The notes beneath the pieces are model-generated. The model saw nothing but the letters and a program-made list of their open reading frames with translations, made no database searches and had not been told where the DNA came from. Source: JAWPMT01 sp965215825 (lineage in GTDB: Bacteria; Bacteroidota; Bacteroidia; Cytophagales; Cyclobacteriaceae). From it: 64,000 nucleotides of DNA. The stretch is from positions 62,001 to 126,000 of the forward strand of contig CBDCEM010000003.1 in assembly GCA_965215825.1 (NCBI GenBank). Direction: 5' to 3'. Shown here piece after piece: positions 9,627-17,197 of this stretch (within the stretch, counting starts at the first letter, position 1; every line of letters begins with the position of its first letter). The position numbers were made by a program, and so were the translations under genes.

Positions 9627-12184
9627 AACCTTCTCCACCACGTTGGGCAGATAATTTTTTACAGTGGTTTTGCAGGAAGGATCTGATCGAATATGTCCGT
9701 GGTGATTTACACGAATTGTATGCGTTTCGGGTAGGTGAGGACGGGAAAAGTAAAGCAAAACTGGCCTTCGTGTGGGATGTCCTGCGATTCTTTCGGCCCT
9801 CTAATTTTAGAAAAGTCAAAAACTCAAACATTATGATGTTCAGCAATTACCTTAAAGTGGGCTTTCGGAGCCTGAAAAGAAACTGGGGCAACTCGCTTAT
9901 CAATATATCTGGATTGTCCCTGGCAGTAGGATGTTCTATTACCACTTTCCTTTTTGCGGATTTCTTCCTCAATTTGAATACTATTCACAAGAATATCGAC
10001 AACATTTATCAGGTTGTAAGTCGTATTGAGGAGAACAACACCCAACAACTTTACGGTCCAACACCTATGGTTATGGCTTCACGAATTCTGGAGGATTTTC
10101 CAGATGTGGACCAGGTGGCACGGGTGCAGTACCTGCGGGGCAATGTGAAGTTCGGGAAAAACGTATTTCGAGAACGTATTCAGTTTGCGGATCCAGGCTT
10201 TCTGGAAATGTTTGATTTCCCCATTGCCAAGGGTCATGGAGAGGAACTTAACCCGAATGAGGTTTTTCTGAGCACTGCAATGGCCAAAAAGTACTTTGGT
10301 CAGGTTGATCCAATGGGCGAGCGAATAGATATCAAATTTGAAGAAAATGTACTGTCTTTTGATGTGGTGGGTGTATTTGATGAAATGCCTTCAAATACAA
10401 CATTCAGGCCTGAGGTTTTGCTTCACATGGATCATTTTTTTCGACTGAAATCGAAGAAAAACAACTGGATCGATGAAGCAAAAGCGACGTTTGTCACCTT
10501 ACAACCTGAGGCCAACCCTTCGCTGATCAATCCGCTTCTTCAAAACTACCAGCAAGTGCAGAACGAGGCCAATACCGCGGACCCTGTGTTAGGATTTACC
10601 TTAATGTCTTTTGAAACGCTAACCAGCAACAATAGTGTGCAGGACAAAGTTATTTTTGGAAATCATAAAGGAGGAACGATCGCCATTGCCATCACCGGAT
10701 TCATGTTGATCTTCTTCGCTTGTCTCAATTACATCAATATTGCCATTTCATCTGCGACCACTCGATTGAAAGAAATTGGTGTGCGAAAGGTGATGGGAGG
10801 CTCCCGCGGAAACATCGCTATGCAATTTCTGGTTGAAAACTTCCTTACCTGCTCGATTGCAATGATTATAGGTGTCCTCGTGGCCTATTTTCTTCTATTG
10901 CCGGGTTTCAATCAATTGGCACCAATTGTGATTCCGTTTACTTTCTCTTCGGTCTCTACCGCGATTTATTATTTCCTGGGTGTATTCTTATTTCTGGGAT
11001 TGTTGTCAGGAAGCTATCCGGCATTTTATGTCTCCAGGTTTCAAACCCTCAGAATATTCAAAGGAGAAAAGTCCTTGGGTGGTAGGTCCTACTTTACCCG
11101 TGTATTGCTGACCGTACAGTTTTTACTTGCGTTCATGACCATACTGGCCAGTTTCATTTTCAGTGATAATGCTCGCTATGTAAAAGAAATGAGCTGGGGG
11201 TATAACCCGGAAGGTATCCTCTCGTTGCCCATAGCAGAACAATCAACCTTGCAAGCGCTCAAGAGTCAGGCGGAATTAAACGCAAACATCGAAGCGATTG
11301 CCACCTCCTCAGGCCACATGGGAGTTAATAATAACCCGATTGCCTACGATTATCTTGGTAAACAGTTTAGAGTTTTGAGCTATGATGTTGACCCGGGTTA
11401 TCTGAAACTGATGGATATGACGATGGTACATGGCCAGTATTTCACCAATGAAGGTGCTGATCGAAATTCGATTATTGTCAATGAACTTTTTGTTGAGCAA
11501 ATGGGATGGGAAAATCCAGTGGGAAAACAAATTGAATTTGCCGGGAAATCAAAGATGATCATTGGCGTAGTTTCAGATGTATGGCACGTCTTCTTTTCGT
11601 CAGATATTCAACGACCTATGGCCTTTACTACCGGGGAGACTGAACCAAACTTTCTGGTCATCAAGGCAAGTGAGGCCAATCTTGTTGCCGTCGATGAGTA
11701 TCTTGCTGAGAGCTGGTCAGGAATTGCTCCGTTCGACCCTTATGTAAGTTACTTTCAGGCGGACAGTTTTGATAGATATTACGATAATGTAGATGCCAAT
11801 ATTTGGTTCATGGCAATTTTAGGTGCCCTGACAATCTTTCTTTCATGTCTGGGTTTATATGGATTACTGGCCTTTCGATTGCAAAACCAATTGAAAGAAT
11901 TCAGCATCCGCAAAGTTTTGGGTGCGTCCAAAAGTCATATCATTCGAGTTGCCAACAAGGAATTTGTATGGATACTTATCATAGCTTTTGCGATCGGCAT
12001 CCCGGCAGGCGGTTTTGGAGTCGCAGGATTTGTCGAGGAGCTTTTCTCTATTTCCAAGCCTCTGGGTATCATTCCTGTTGTATTGGCCATTTCAATCATG
12101 CTTTTAACCATAGGGCTCACGGTATTTGCTCAAATCCGAAAAGTGATCCGTATCAATCCTGCGGTGATATTGAAAGGGGATTGA
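9623..12184 (+). CDS. ABC transporter permease, FtsX/MacB type with PadR-linked prefix domain
   Basis: 853-aa inner-membrane permease. Residues 1-68 form a soluble prefix (RWADNFLQWFCRKDLIEYV..GDLHELY) characteristic of permeases encoded next to PadR genes. TM1 is at about 91-113, then a MacB-type periplasmic domain (about 115-340). The first FtsX core begins near 350 (IAITGFMLIFFACLNYINIAISSATTRLKEIGVRKVMGGSR), then a second periplasmic domain, then a final FtsX core from about 720 (ALTIFLSCLGLYGLLAF..KEFSIRKVLGAS). Two RKVxG coupling loops mark it as a fused double-FtsX subunit. No ATPase gene is adjacent, so it must use an ATPase encoded elsewhere. Probable roles are export or mechanotransmission; the substrate is unknown. 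Confidence 0.9.
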   Translation: MKPSPPRWADNFLQWFCRKDLIEYVRGDLHELYAFRVGEDGKSKAKLAFVWDVLRFFRPSNFRKVKNSNIMMFSNYLKVGFRSLKRNWGNSLINISGLSLAVGCSITTFLFADFFLNLNTIHKNIDNIYQVVSRIEENNTQQLYGPTPMVMASRILEDFPDVDQVARVQYLRGNVKFGKNVFRERIQFADPGFLEMFDFPIAKGHGEELNPNEVFLSTAMAKKYFGQVDPMGERIDIKFEENVLSFDVVGVFDEMPSNTTFRPEVLLHMDHFFRLKSKKNNWIDEAKATFVTLQPEANPSLINPLLQNYQQVQNEANTADPVLGFTLMSFETLTSNNSVQDKVIFGNHKGGTIAIAITGFMLIFFACLNYINIAISSATTRLKEIGVRKVMGGSRGNIAMQFLVENFLTCSIAMIIGVLVAYFLLLPGFNQLAPIVIPFTFSSVSTAIYYFLGVFLFLGLLSGSYPAFYVSRFQTLRIFKGEKSLGGRSYFTRVLLTVQFLLAFMTILASFIFSDNARYVKEMSWGYNPEGILSLPIAEQSTLQALKSQAELNANIEAIATSSGHMGVNNNPIAYDYLGKQFRVLSYDVDPGYLKLMDMTMVHGQYFTNEGADRNSIIVNELFVEQMGWENPVGKQIEFAGKSKMIIGVVSDVWHVFFSSDIQRPMAFTTGETEPNFLVIKASEANLVAVDEYLAESWSGIAPFDPYVSYFQADSFDRYYDNVDANIWFMAILGALTIFLSCLGLYGLLAFRLQNQLKEFSIRKVLGASKSHIIRVANKEFVWILIIAFAIGIPAGGFGVAGFVEELFSISKPLGIIPVVLAISIMLLTIGLTVFAQIRKVIRINPAVILKGD

Positions 12185-12274
12185 TCCTGCTTGTCTTGAC
12201 CTTCGCACATGATTTAGTTTAGGTTTAGTTGCTGCTTTGAATTAGGAATTAAAGCCTATTCCCGGACGTAGTTT

Positions 12275-12297
12275 TACGCTTGTCCTGTACAAGCGTA
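12275..12297. repeat. Perfect 9-bp inverted repeat (hairpin)
   Basis: TACGCTTGT (12275-12283), a 5-nt loop CCTGT, then ACAAGCGTA (12289-12297). It lies in the 177-bp gap between the permease and 12362. No T-run follows, so it is either a factor-dependent or weak terminator or an operator. Nothing else stands out in this gap. Confidence 0.6.
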
Positions 12298-12361
12298 CTC
12301 GTCTTATGATTAAGTTGCGGTGACTTTATTTACTTCCTGATTCACCTAAAATTGTGAGTAC

Positions 12362-12832
12362 ATGAGACAGTTCTTGCCCTTTACGCTGATTGCCATTTTC
12401 TCAATATTTGTTGGTAGCCAAATTACAGAAGGAGTTATTCTTGTACCATATTGGCAATCATTAAGTGCCCCTCAATTTTATGCCTTTTACGATGAGTTTG
12501 GACCGAGTATTGGTCGATTTTATACGATACTCACCATCGTAGCTGCGCTAATTCCTTTTGGACTTACGATCTATTTTGGGGTTACTAAATCCAGTTCTTT
12601 CAAATATGCGCTCTTTTCTACCTTGTTGGCTGTTCTTTTTATTGCTGCCTTCTACGTTTACTTTAAAGGAGCCAATGAATCATTTTTCCTGGCTACTTTG
12701 TCAGAGATTGATTTGAAAAATGAATTGATTATTTGGAGCAACTGGCATTGGGGGAGAGTAGTGCTGGAATGTGGTTCGCTGATCTTCCTGATCACTTCTC
12801 TGGTTAACTTCCAAGCTGAACCAACCCAATAG
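12362..12832 (+). CDS. DUF1772-like four-helix membrane protein (anthrone oxygenase-like family)
   Basis: 156-aa integral membrane protein with four predicted helices (about 5-25, 52-72, 78-98, 131-150). The pattern NESFFLATLSEI..WSNWHWGRVVLECGSLIFLI resembles the conserved C-terminal part of DUF1772 proteins (Asn plus W-x2-WxxxR before the last helix), and QFYAFYDEFGPSIGRFYTIL resembles their first loop. Most bacterial members have no assigned function. It has its own intergenic region on both sides and is probably monocistronic. Confidence 0.6.
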   Translation: MRQFLPFTLIAIFSIFVGSQITEGVILVPYWQSLSAPQFYAFYDEFGPSIGRFYTILTIVAALIPFGLTIYFGVTKSSSFKYALFSTLLAVLFIAAFYVYFKGANESFFLATLSEIDLKNELIIWSNWHWGRVVLECGSLIFLITSLVNFQAEPTQ

Positions 12833-12907
12833 CGAACTCCTTCACAGGGTCACAAGAATTAGATTCTGATCAAAACCAGTTGTTAGAGTCCTAAAATAGT
12901 GGAGGCC

Positions 12908-13453
12908 TTAGATAAATCTGATCTTGTACTTTGAATCGATGTATGCCAGTGTAAATAACAGGATGGCTGAAATGACAAAAGTGATGGCGTTTTGAACGAA
13001 TGTGTAATTATTCTTCCTTGAGATTCTAAAAACCAAAAAGAATAGTAATGCCACAACGATTGATGAAAGGGCATAAAGATTGAGACCTAAATCCAAACTA
13101 ATTCTACCTTCATCATTCGGTTGAAATCTGTTGGCCCAGCTTGCTCCAAGACGCATGATAAAGGGTATGAAAAGGAAAGGATAGAGCAAGATGGTTTTTC
13201 GCTTAAGTAGAATGAAATAAAAGGCGATTGCCTGAATGATTGTGAATATGGGGCCAAAGGCACTTGTAATCATTCGTTCAACTTTTGAGAGTTTGATAGA
13301 AGCATCTTTTACCGAAGCGCCATTGAGTGTAAATCCTGCATCATAACCCAATAACTCATAAGCGATCCAATGACTCATTTCATGGAAGAAAAAGGTCAGG
13401 AAAGTCGCTATGATCAATATGCCGGTATATTGGGCTAGTTTGGATAGACTCAT
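12908..13453 (-). CDS. Small membrane protein with HEXXH motif (M50-like putative metallopeptidase)
   Basis: 181 aa, about five transmembrane helices. The first helix ends in FFFHEMSHWIAYELLGYDAGF: H24-E25-M26-S27-H28 is a zinc-binding HEXXH located at a membrane boundary, as in M50 intramembrane or M50-like proteins. A later AFGPIFTIIQA could take the place of the second NPxG-type motif. It is shorter than a standard site-2 protease and lacks a clear LDG motif, so it may be an M50-fold protein of unknown activity. It is convergent with 12362-12832 and has its own promoter region at about 13454-13560. Confidence 0.6.
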   Translation of the reverse strand: MSLSKLAQYTGILIIATFLTFFFHEMSHWIAYELLGYDAGFTLNGASVKDASIKLSKVERMITSAFGPIFTIIQAIAFYFILLKRKTILLYPFLFIPFIMRLGASWANRFQPNDEGRISLDLGLNLYALSSIVVALLFFLVFRISRKNNYTFVQNAITFVISAILLFTLAYIDSKYKIRFI

Positions 13454-13592
13454 CTAGGGTTTGAGGTTTTTGATTCAATAATAAGAGGATAACAAGTCTA
13501 AGAGACATATCCTTTAGCACCTATGTTGCTATTAAAATTCTATCCTGGTTATTTAAAGAGGACTTTGACAGAAAAAGCAGGATTTCGATGAA

Positions 13593-14195
13593 TTAGCTTG
13601 CCCCTTCAAATTCCGGGCAGTCGATCCTTAGTTGGGTAGGAGAAAGAGATTGTTTGAGGAAATTGCAATAGTGTCCATTTTCCTGGTTTTCCAGAAAGCG
13701 GCAGTTTTTGCACATGCGTTGAAGGGAGATGACCGATTGCCTATTGAGTTCACTAATCATACTTAATAACCCCTCCAGCATTTGATTTTTGATGCCGTCG
13801 GAAACACCACTTAAAGATGCCAGAAGTTGACTCGAAAACTGAGCAGCGGATTCGCTGATTTTTTCCCCTTTAGTCGTTAGTTTGATCGAATAACTACGTG
13901 CATCATGGGGGTCAGGTAATTTTTGGATCAGTTCCTTTTTTAATAACATACGAAGCGAGTCCGTCATGGTGGCTTTGGTCATATTAAATTCAGTCGCCAG
14001 GTAACTGGGTGTTGTTGTATGGCCTGGGTGATGGAGTAAAAAGATGAGTATTTGCAGCTGTGTCGGGCTGAGGCCCGTCTTTTTAGTTTCTTCCCAAAGC
14101 AACACCCGAAATGCTTCAGAAATTCTCTCCAGAGCTACAACAATTTTGTGATCATTGTTTTCCAATTGTTTACGTACGTCAAAGGCTGAATCCAT
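13593..14195 (-). CDS. MarR family regulator with C-terminal cysteine cluster
   Basis: 200 aa. Residues about 15-150 form a MarR winged helix (LLWEETKKTGLSPTQLQILIFLLHH, TPSYLATEFNMTKATMTDSLRML as helix-turn-helix, DPHDARSYSIKLT as wing). After the dimerization helix there is an extension with CKNC, then HYCNFL, then IDCPEF: four cysteines and a histidine in an arrangement that could bind a metal, an Fe-S cluster or act as a thiol switch. Similar extensions occur in other Bacteroidota MarR proteins. The likely target is the neighbouring gene 14381-15112, which is preceded by two strong palindromes. The start is ATG at 14195; I see no copy of the palindrome before the regulator itself. Confidence 0.88.
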   Translation of the reverse strand: MDSAFDVRKQLENNDHKIVVALERISEAFRVLLWEETKKTGLSPTQLQILIFLLHHPGHTTTPSYLATEFNMTKATMTDSLRMLLKKELIQKLPDPHDARSYSIKLTTKGEKISESAAQFSSQLLASLSGVSDGIKNQMLEGLLSMISELNRQSVISLQRMCKNCRFLENQENGHYCNFLKQSLSPTQLRIDCPEFEGAS

Positions 14196-14265
14196 TTACC
14201 ACAATTATAAAAGTCCAAGGTAAGTGGTTTTAGAAAAACCTTATCAGAATAAGTGTTTTAACAAT

Positions 14266-14323
14266 AAGTATGTCAGTAGGAGCCAGTCGAAATACCCTTC
14301 AACAAACTCACTCTGACATACTT
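14266..14323. repeat. Inverted repeat element between marR-like gene and its neighbour
   Basis: AAGTATGTCAG (14266-14276) is exactly mirrored by CTGACATACTT (14313-14323) with 36 nt between; a GAG/CTC pair continues the stem inward after three mismatches. The interior (cagtcgaaataccc.. caacaaactca) resembles degenerate dispersed TTCGACAGGCTCA-type repeats. It could be the 3' hairpin of the gene at 14381-15112. Confidence 0.55.
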
Positions 14324-14380
14324 GTCGGAGATACCTGCTTCGAGGGCTCACCAATACAAAGCCTGCATCACAACTTTTGA

Positions 14381-15112
14381 TTATTGCTTACTGATTGAAT
14401 ATGGCAAGGACAAATCACCAGAAGCAACCGAGTATACGGCATATACCCCTAACATGGGCATTTCCTTGTTTTCGGTATTTACTTCCATATAAGCTGTAAC
14501 CGCATCAAATTTGAAATCTACCTGATGATTCATCCGAAAAGCAGGAACCACTACCTTGATGCTATTTCCTTTGGTGATGATATTGAACCCCGGAGAGTCC
14601 ATGTACATAGGCATTCCGGGATTGGTAGGAGGGAGCTTCACTAAAGGGTCATTTGCCTCAAATTGAATAACAGAAAGTCCTCCAGGGACGCGATCATCTC
14701 CGGACAGGACGACCCAATGTGCATGCCAAACAACACCATCGTTGAGGAAGTCACGGTCGTTGTTCTCATCCCACAAAGGGGTATCATCAAAGTCGGGATG
14801 AGAAGTCAAAGCCAGTGCGACGATACCTTCTACTTTGGAAAAACCAACATCCGTAGCTTGAAGTGAGGTCGGAAATACATAACCCAGTACCGGCGCTCCA
14901 TTGAGACTTCCTGCTTCCTTAGGCAGGGAAGCTCCTGCATTGCCCAGAACTTCTATAAAGAAGATTAACTGTTCCAAATCTGCATCATAATAAGCCTCGG
15001 TGCGCTTGATCTTGAGGTTAGAAGTGTTAGAAAATGCTGGATCCTCATTTCCTCCTTGAGCAAATGATAAGACGGATCCGAAAAGTAAGATTACTGTGAT
15101 AAGTGTTTTCAT
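14381..15112 (-). CDS. Secreted protein of unknown function, probable MarR target
   Basis: 243 aa with a clear signal peptide (MKTLITVILLFGSVLSFAQ). I do not recognise the family. The mature protein is beta-rich and has a notable DGVVWHAHWVVLSGDDR segment (His-x-His between aromatics, possibly metal-binding) and a NIITKGNSIKVVVPAF segment. The gene follows two palindromic operators, one overlapping its 5' untranslated region, and sits 185 bp from a MarR gene on the same strand; repression by that MarR is the natural reading. It ends in YSISKQ and is followed by an 11-bp inverted repeat. Confidence 0.75.
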   Translation of the reverse strand: MKTLITVILLFGSVLSFAQGGNEDPAFSNTSNLKIKRTEAYYDADLEQLIFFIEVLGNAGASLPKEAGSLNGAPVLGYVFPTSLQATDVGFSKVEGIVALALTSHPDFDDTPLWDENNDRDFLNDGVVWHAHWVVLSGDDRVPGGLSVIQFEANDPLVKLPPTNPGMPMYMDSPGFNIITKGNSIKVVVPAFRMNHQVDFKFDAVTAYMEVNTENKEMPMLGVYAVYSVASGDLSLPYSISKQ

Positions 15113-15115
15113 AAT

Positions 15116-15138
15116 AATAATAAGGATTCCTTACTAAA
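15116..15138. promoter_or_regulatory. Proximal MarR-type operator
   Basis: Imperfect 11+1+11 palindrome, AATAATAAGGA-T-TCCTTACTAAA, directly upstream of the start codon at 15112. It overlaps a possible -7 element (minus-strand TATATTTA, 15135-15142), the geometry expected for repression. It matches the distal site at 15178-15200 closely. Confidence 0.75.
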
Positions 15139-15177
15139 TATAAACCCACAACGAAACCATTATCGGAATAGTTTCAG

Positions 15178-15200
15178 TTTAATAAGGATTCCTTATTAAA
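15178..15200. promoter_or_regulatory. Distal MarR-type operator
   Basis: Perfect 11+1+11 palindrome, TTTAATAAGGA-T-TCCTTATTAAA. Its centre (15189) is 62 bp from the centre of the proximal site (15127), close to six helical turns. It lies 38 bp beyond the end of the hydroxyproline operon on the same strand. Confidence 0.78.
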
Positions 15201-15238
15201 TATTTTTAATTGTTGAATTAGATTGTCGTCGTAGGTTA

Positions 15239-16240
15239 TTAAATAACCGAGAACCCTTCTACAAAAGGATCGTCCTCGTCCATGAAAATGGTGTTGTATC
15301 CCGTAATTTGTGCCCAACCTTCGACGCTGGGAATAATTGCTTCGTAATCCCCAACCATGGTTGTGCCTTCGATCCGGCCCGTAAACTTTGAACCAATAAT
15401 GCTTTCATGAATGAAGGAATCTCCCGGATTTAGCTTTCCATGAGCGTGCCATTGTGCCATTCGGGAAGAAGTACCTGTACCACAGGGAGAGCGGTCAATG
15501 GCTTTTTCTCCATAGAATACGGCATTTCTTGCTGTACTCGTCGCGTCCAGGGTTTTGCCAGTCCATAGTAAATGACTTAGCCCGCCGATCTTTGGGTTTT
15601 CGGGATGTTGGAAAGTGTACCGTTCATTCATTTCTTTGCGAATGGCCCGGCTCCAGGGGATCAGTTGCTGTGTAATATGATGTTCAATTCCTTTGAAGTT
15701 TTCCTGAGGATCGACGATGGCGTAGTAATTGCCGCCGTAAGCGACATCTACTTTGAGTAGTCCCAATTCGGGGCAATTGACTTCCAGGCCTTCTGAATGG
15801 AGGTAAGAAGGAACATTGGTCAGTTTAACAGAAATGACTTTTTTCCCTTCCTGGACATAACTCACCTTGACTAGGCCGGCAGGAGTTTCCAATCTCAGTT
15901 TACCGGGAGTTTTGGGAGTAACCAGTCCTTCCTCCAAAGCAATGGTAACCGTCCCGATGGTACCATGTCCACACATAGGCAAACAACCACTTGTTTCAAT
16001 GAACAGAACAGCTACGTCATTTTCCGGATCGGAGGGCGGGTATAGGATACTCCCGGACATCATGTCATGTCCGCGGGGTTCAAACATCAAACCTTTCCGA
16101 ATCCAGTCAAATTCCTTCAGGAAATGGAGTCGTTTTTCAAAAATATTTGCTCCACTTAATGCGGGGCCTCCACCGGATACGACACGGACAGGGTTTCCAC
16201 ATGTATGCGCATCAATACAACTGAAAGTTTTCTTTGCCAT
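15239..16240 (-). CDS. Proline racemase family enzyme, probable 4-hydroxyproline 2-epimerase
   Basis: 333 aa, the full length of the proline racemase family. Both catalytic cysteines are present: C90 in MCGHGTIG and C253 in DRSPCGTGT. Retention of both points to an epimerase or racemase rather than trans-3-hydroxyproline dehydratase, in which one is replaced by Thr. The N-terminal IDAHTCGNPVRVV and GHDMMSGSILYPP are typical. In its operon, with a DapA-like deaminase and a semialdehyde dehydrogenase, the fitting reaction is trans-4-hydroxy-L-proline to cis-4-hydroxy-D-proline. It is the last of four genes and abuts the upstream stop codon (0 bp). Confidence 0.88.
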   Translation of the reverse strand: MAKKTFSCIDAHTCGNPVRVVSGGGPALSGANIFEKRLHFLKEFDWIRKGLMFEPRGHDMMSGSILYPPSDPENDVAVLFIETSGCLPMCGHGTIGTVTIALEEGLVTPKTPGKLRLETPAGLVKVSYVQEGKKVISVKLTNVPSYLHSEGLEVNCPELGLLKVDVAYGGNYYAIVDPQENFKGIEHHITQQLIPWSRAIRKEMNERYTFQHPENPKIGGLSHLLWTGKTLDATSTARNAVFYGEKAIDRSPCGTGTSSRMAQWHAHGKLNPGDSFIHESIIGSKFTGRIEGTTMVGDYEAIIPSVEGWAQITGYNTIFMDEDDPFVEGFSVI

Positions 16241-17197
16241 TTATGGGTTTATTTTTTGGATCACAAGCTGGGCTGCAACAAGATCCTCCAATGCATGGCC
16301 AACGGATTTGAAGGCTGTAATTTCTTCCTTTGATAGCCGCCCTTTTATTCTGTTCTGACAGAGACCAAATAAGTCACCTTGAAGGTCTCCCAACGAGATT
16401 GTGCCCTCCTTCAGAGGGATGACAAGGTCGCCTGTTTCCTTAGGGGCCATTTCCAGATTGTCCACGAAAATCTGGGTGTTTTTGATTACTTCATCATCCA
16501 CTTCGCGCATGTCAGGTTTGTAAGCTCCGATAAGATCAAGATGCTGACCCGGCTGTAACCATTGACCAAAAATGAGAGGGGTTGGACTAAGGGTGGCCAC
16601 ACTAATGATATCAGCCTGCTGAACCGCCAGAGATAATTCTGTTACAACTTCGATATTTTCAAACTGCCCTGAATACTGTGATGCTATTGCAGCTGCCTTT
16701 TCCCTACTTCGGCCAAAGATCAGTAAAGACTTGATGGGCCGAACTGCCATATGGGCTTCAATCAGATAGGTAGCTAATGATCCGGTTCCCACTAAAAGAA
16801 GCGTATTACTGTCTTCCCTGGATAAGTAGGTGGAAGCTAGTGCTGAGGCGGCAGCTGTTCGCCAATTCGTCAATGATTTGGCTTCTAACAGCGCTTTTGG
16901 TGAGCCTGTGACTGCATCCATCAGATAGTAAATCCCCTGAATGCTTGGTAAACCTACCTGACTGTTCTCAGGTGCCACCGTAACTACCTTTACTCCTGAA
17001 ACCTCCTCTGTCTTGACAGCAGGCATAACCAGCAAGGTATTGCCTGGTTTTTCCAAACGATTCGGATAGTTCAGGTGCATTCGCGGAGGAACCAGGTAAT
17101 CTTTGGTGAATCCTTCACGTAAGGCGGCTACCAGTTCGGGATAATTGAGTGCATTACGCAAATCATCAGCAGACAAGTAAGGAATGGAGTGACTCAT
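16241..17197 (-). CDS. Ornithine cyclodeaminase/mu-crystallin family oxidoreductase (possible pyrroline-2-carboxylate reductase)
   Basis: 318 aa from the ATG at 17197; a longer frame begins at 17215, but the 17197 start gives an exact ATGA overlap with the upstream aldehyde dehydrogenase stop (17194-17196). Family features: SGVKVVTVAPEN (substrate-region Lys), LTNWRTAAASALA (conserved Arg), a Rossmann turn LLVGTGSLATY, and FKSVGHALEDLVAAQL near the end. Members next to hydroxyproline genes reduce delta-1-pyrroline-2-carboxylate to proline with NAD(P)H; that substrate is inferred from context. Ornithine cyclodeaminase is less likely here. Confidence 0.85.
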   Translation of the reverse strand: MSHSIPYLSADDLRNALNYPELVAALREGFTKDYLVPPRMHLNYPNRLEKPGNTLLVMPAVKTEEVSGVKVVTVAPENSQVGLPSIQGIYYLMDAVTGSPKALLEAKSLTNWRTAAASALASTYLSREDSNTLLLVGTGSLATYLIEAHMAVRPIKSLLIFGRSREKAAAIASQYSGQFENIEVVTELSLAVQQADIISVATLSPTPLIFGQWLQPGQHLDLIGAYKPDMREVDDEVIKNTQIFVDNLEMAPKETGDLVIPLKEGTISLGDLQGDLFGLCQNRIKGRLSKEEITAFKSVGHALEDLVAAQLVIQKINP

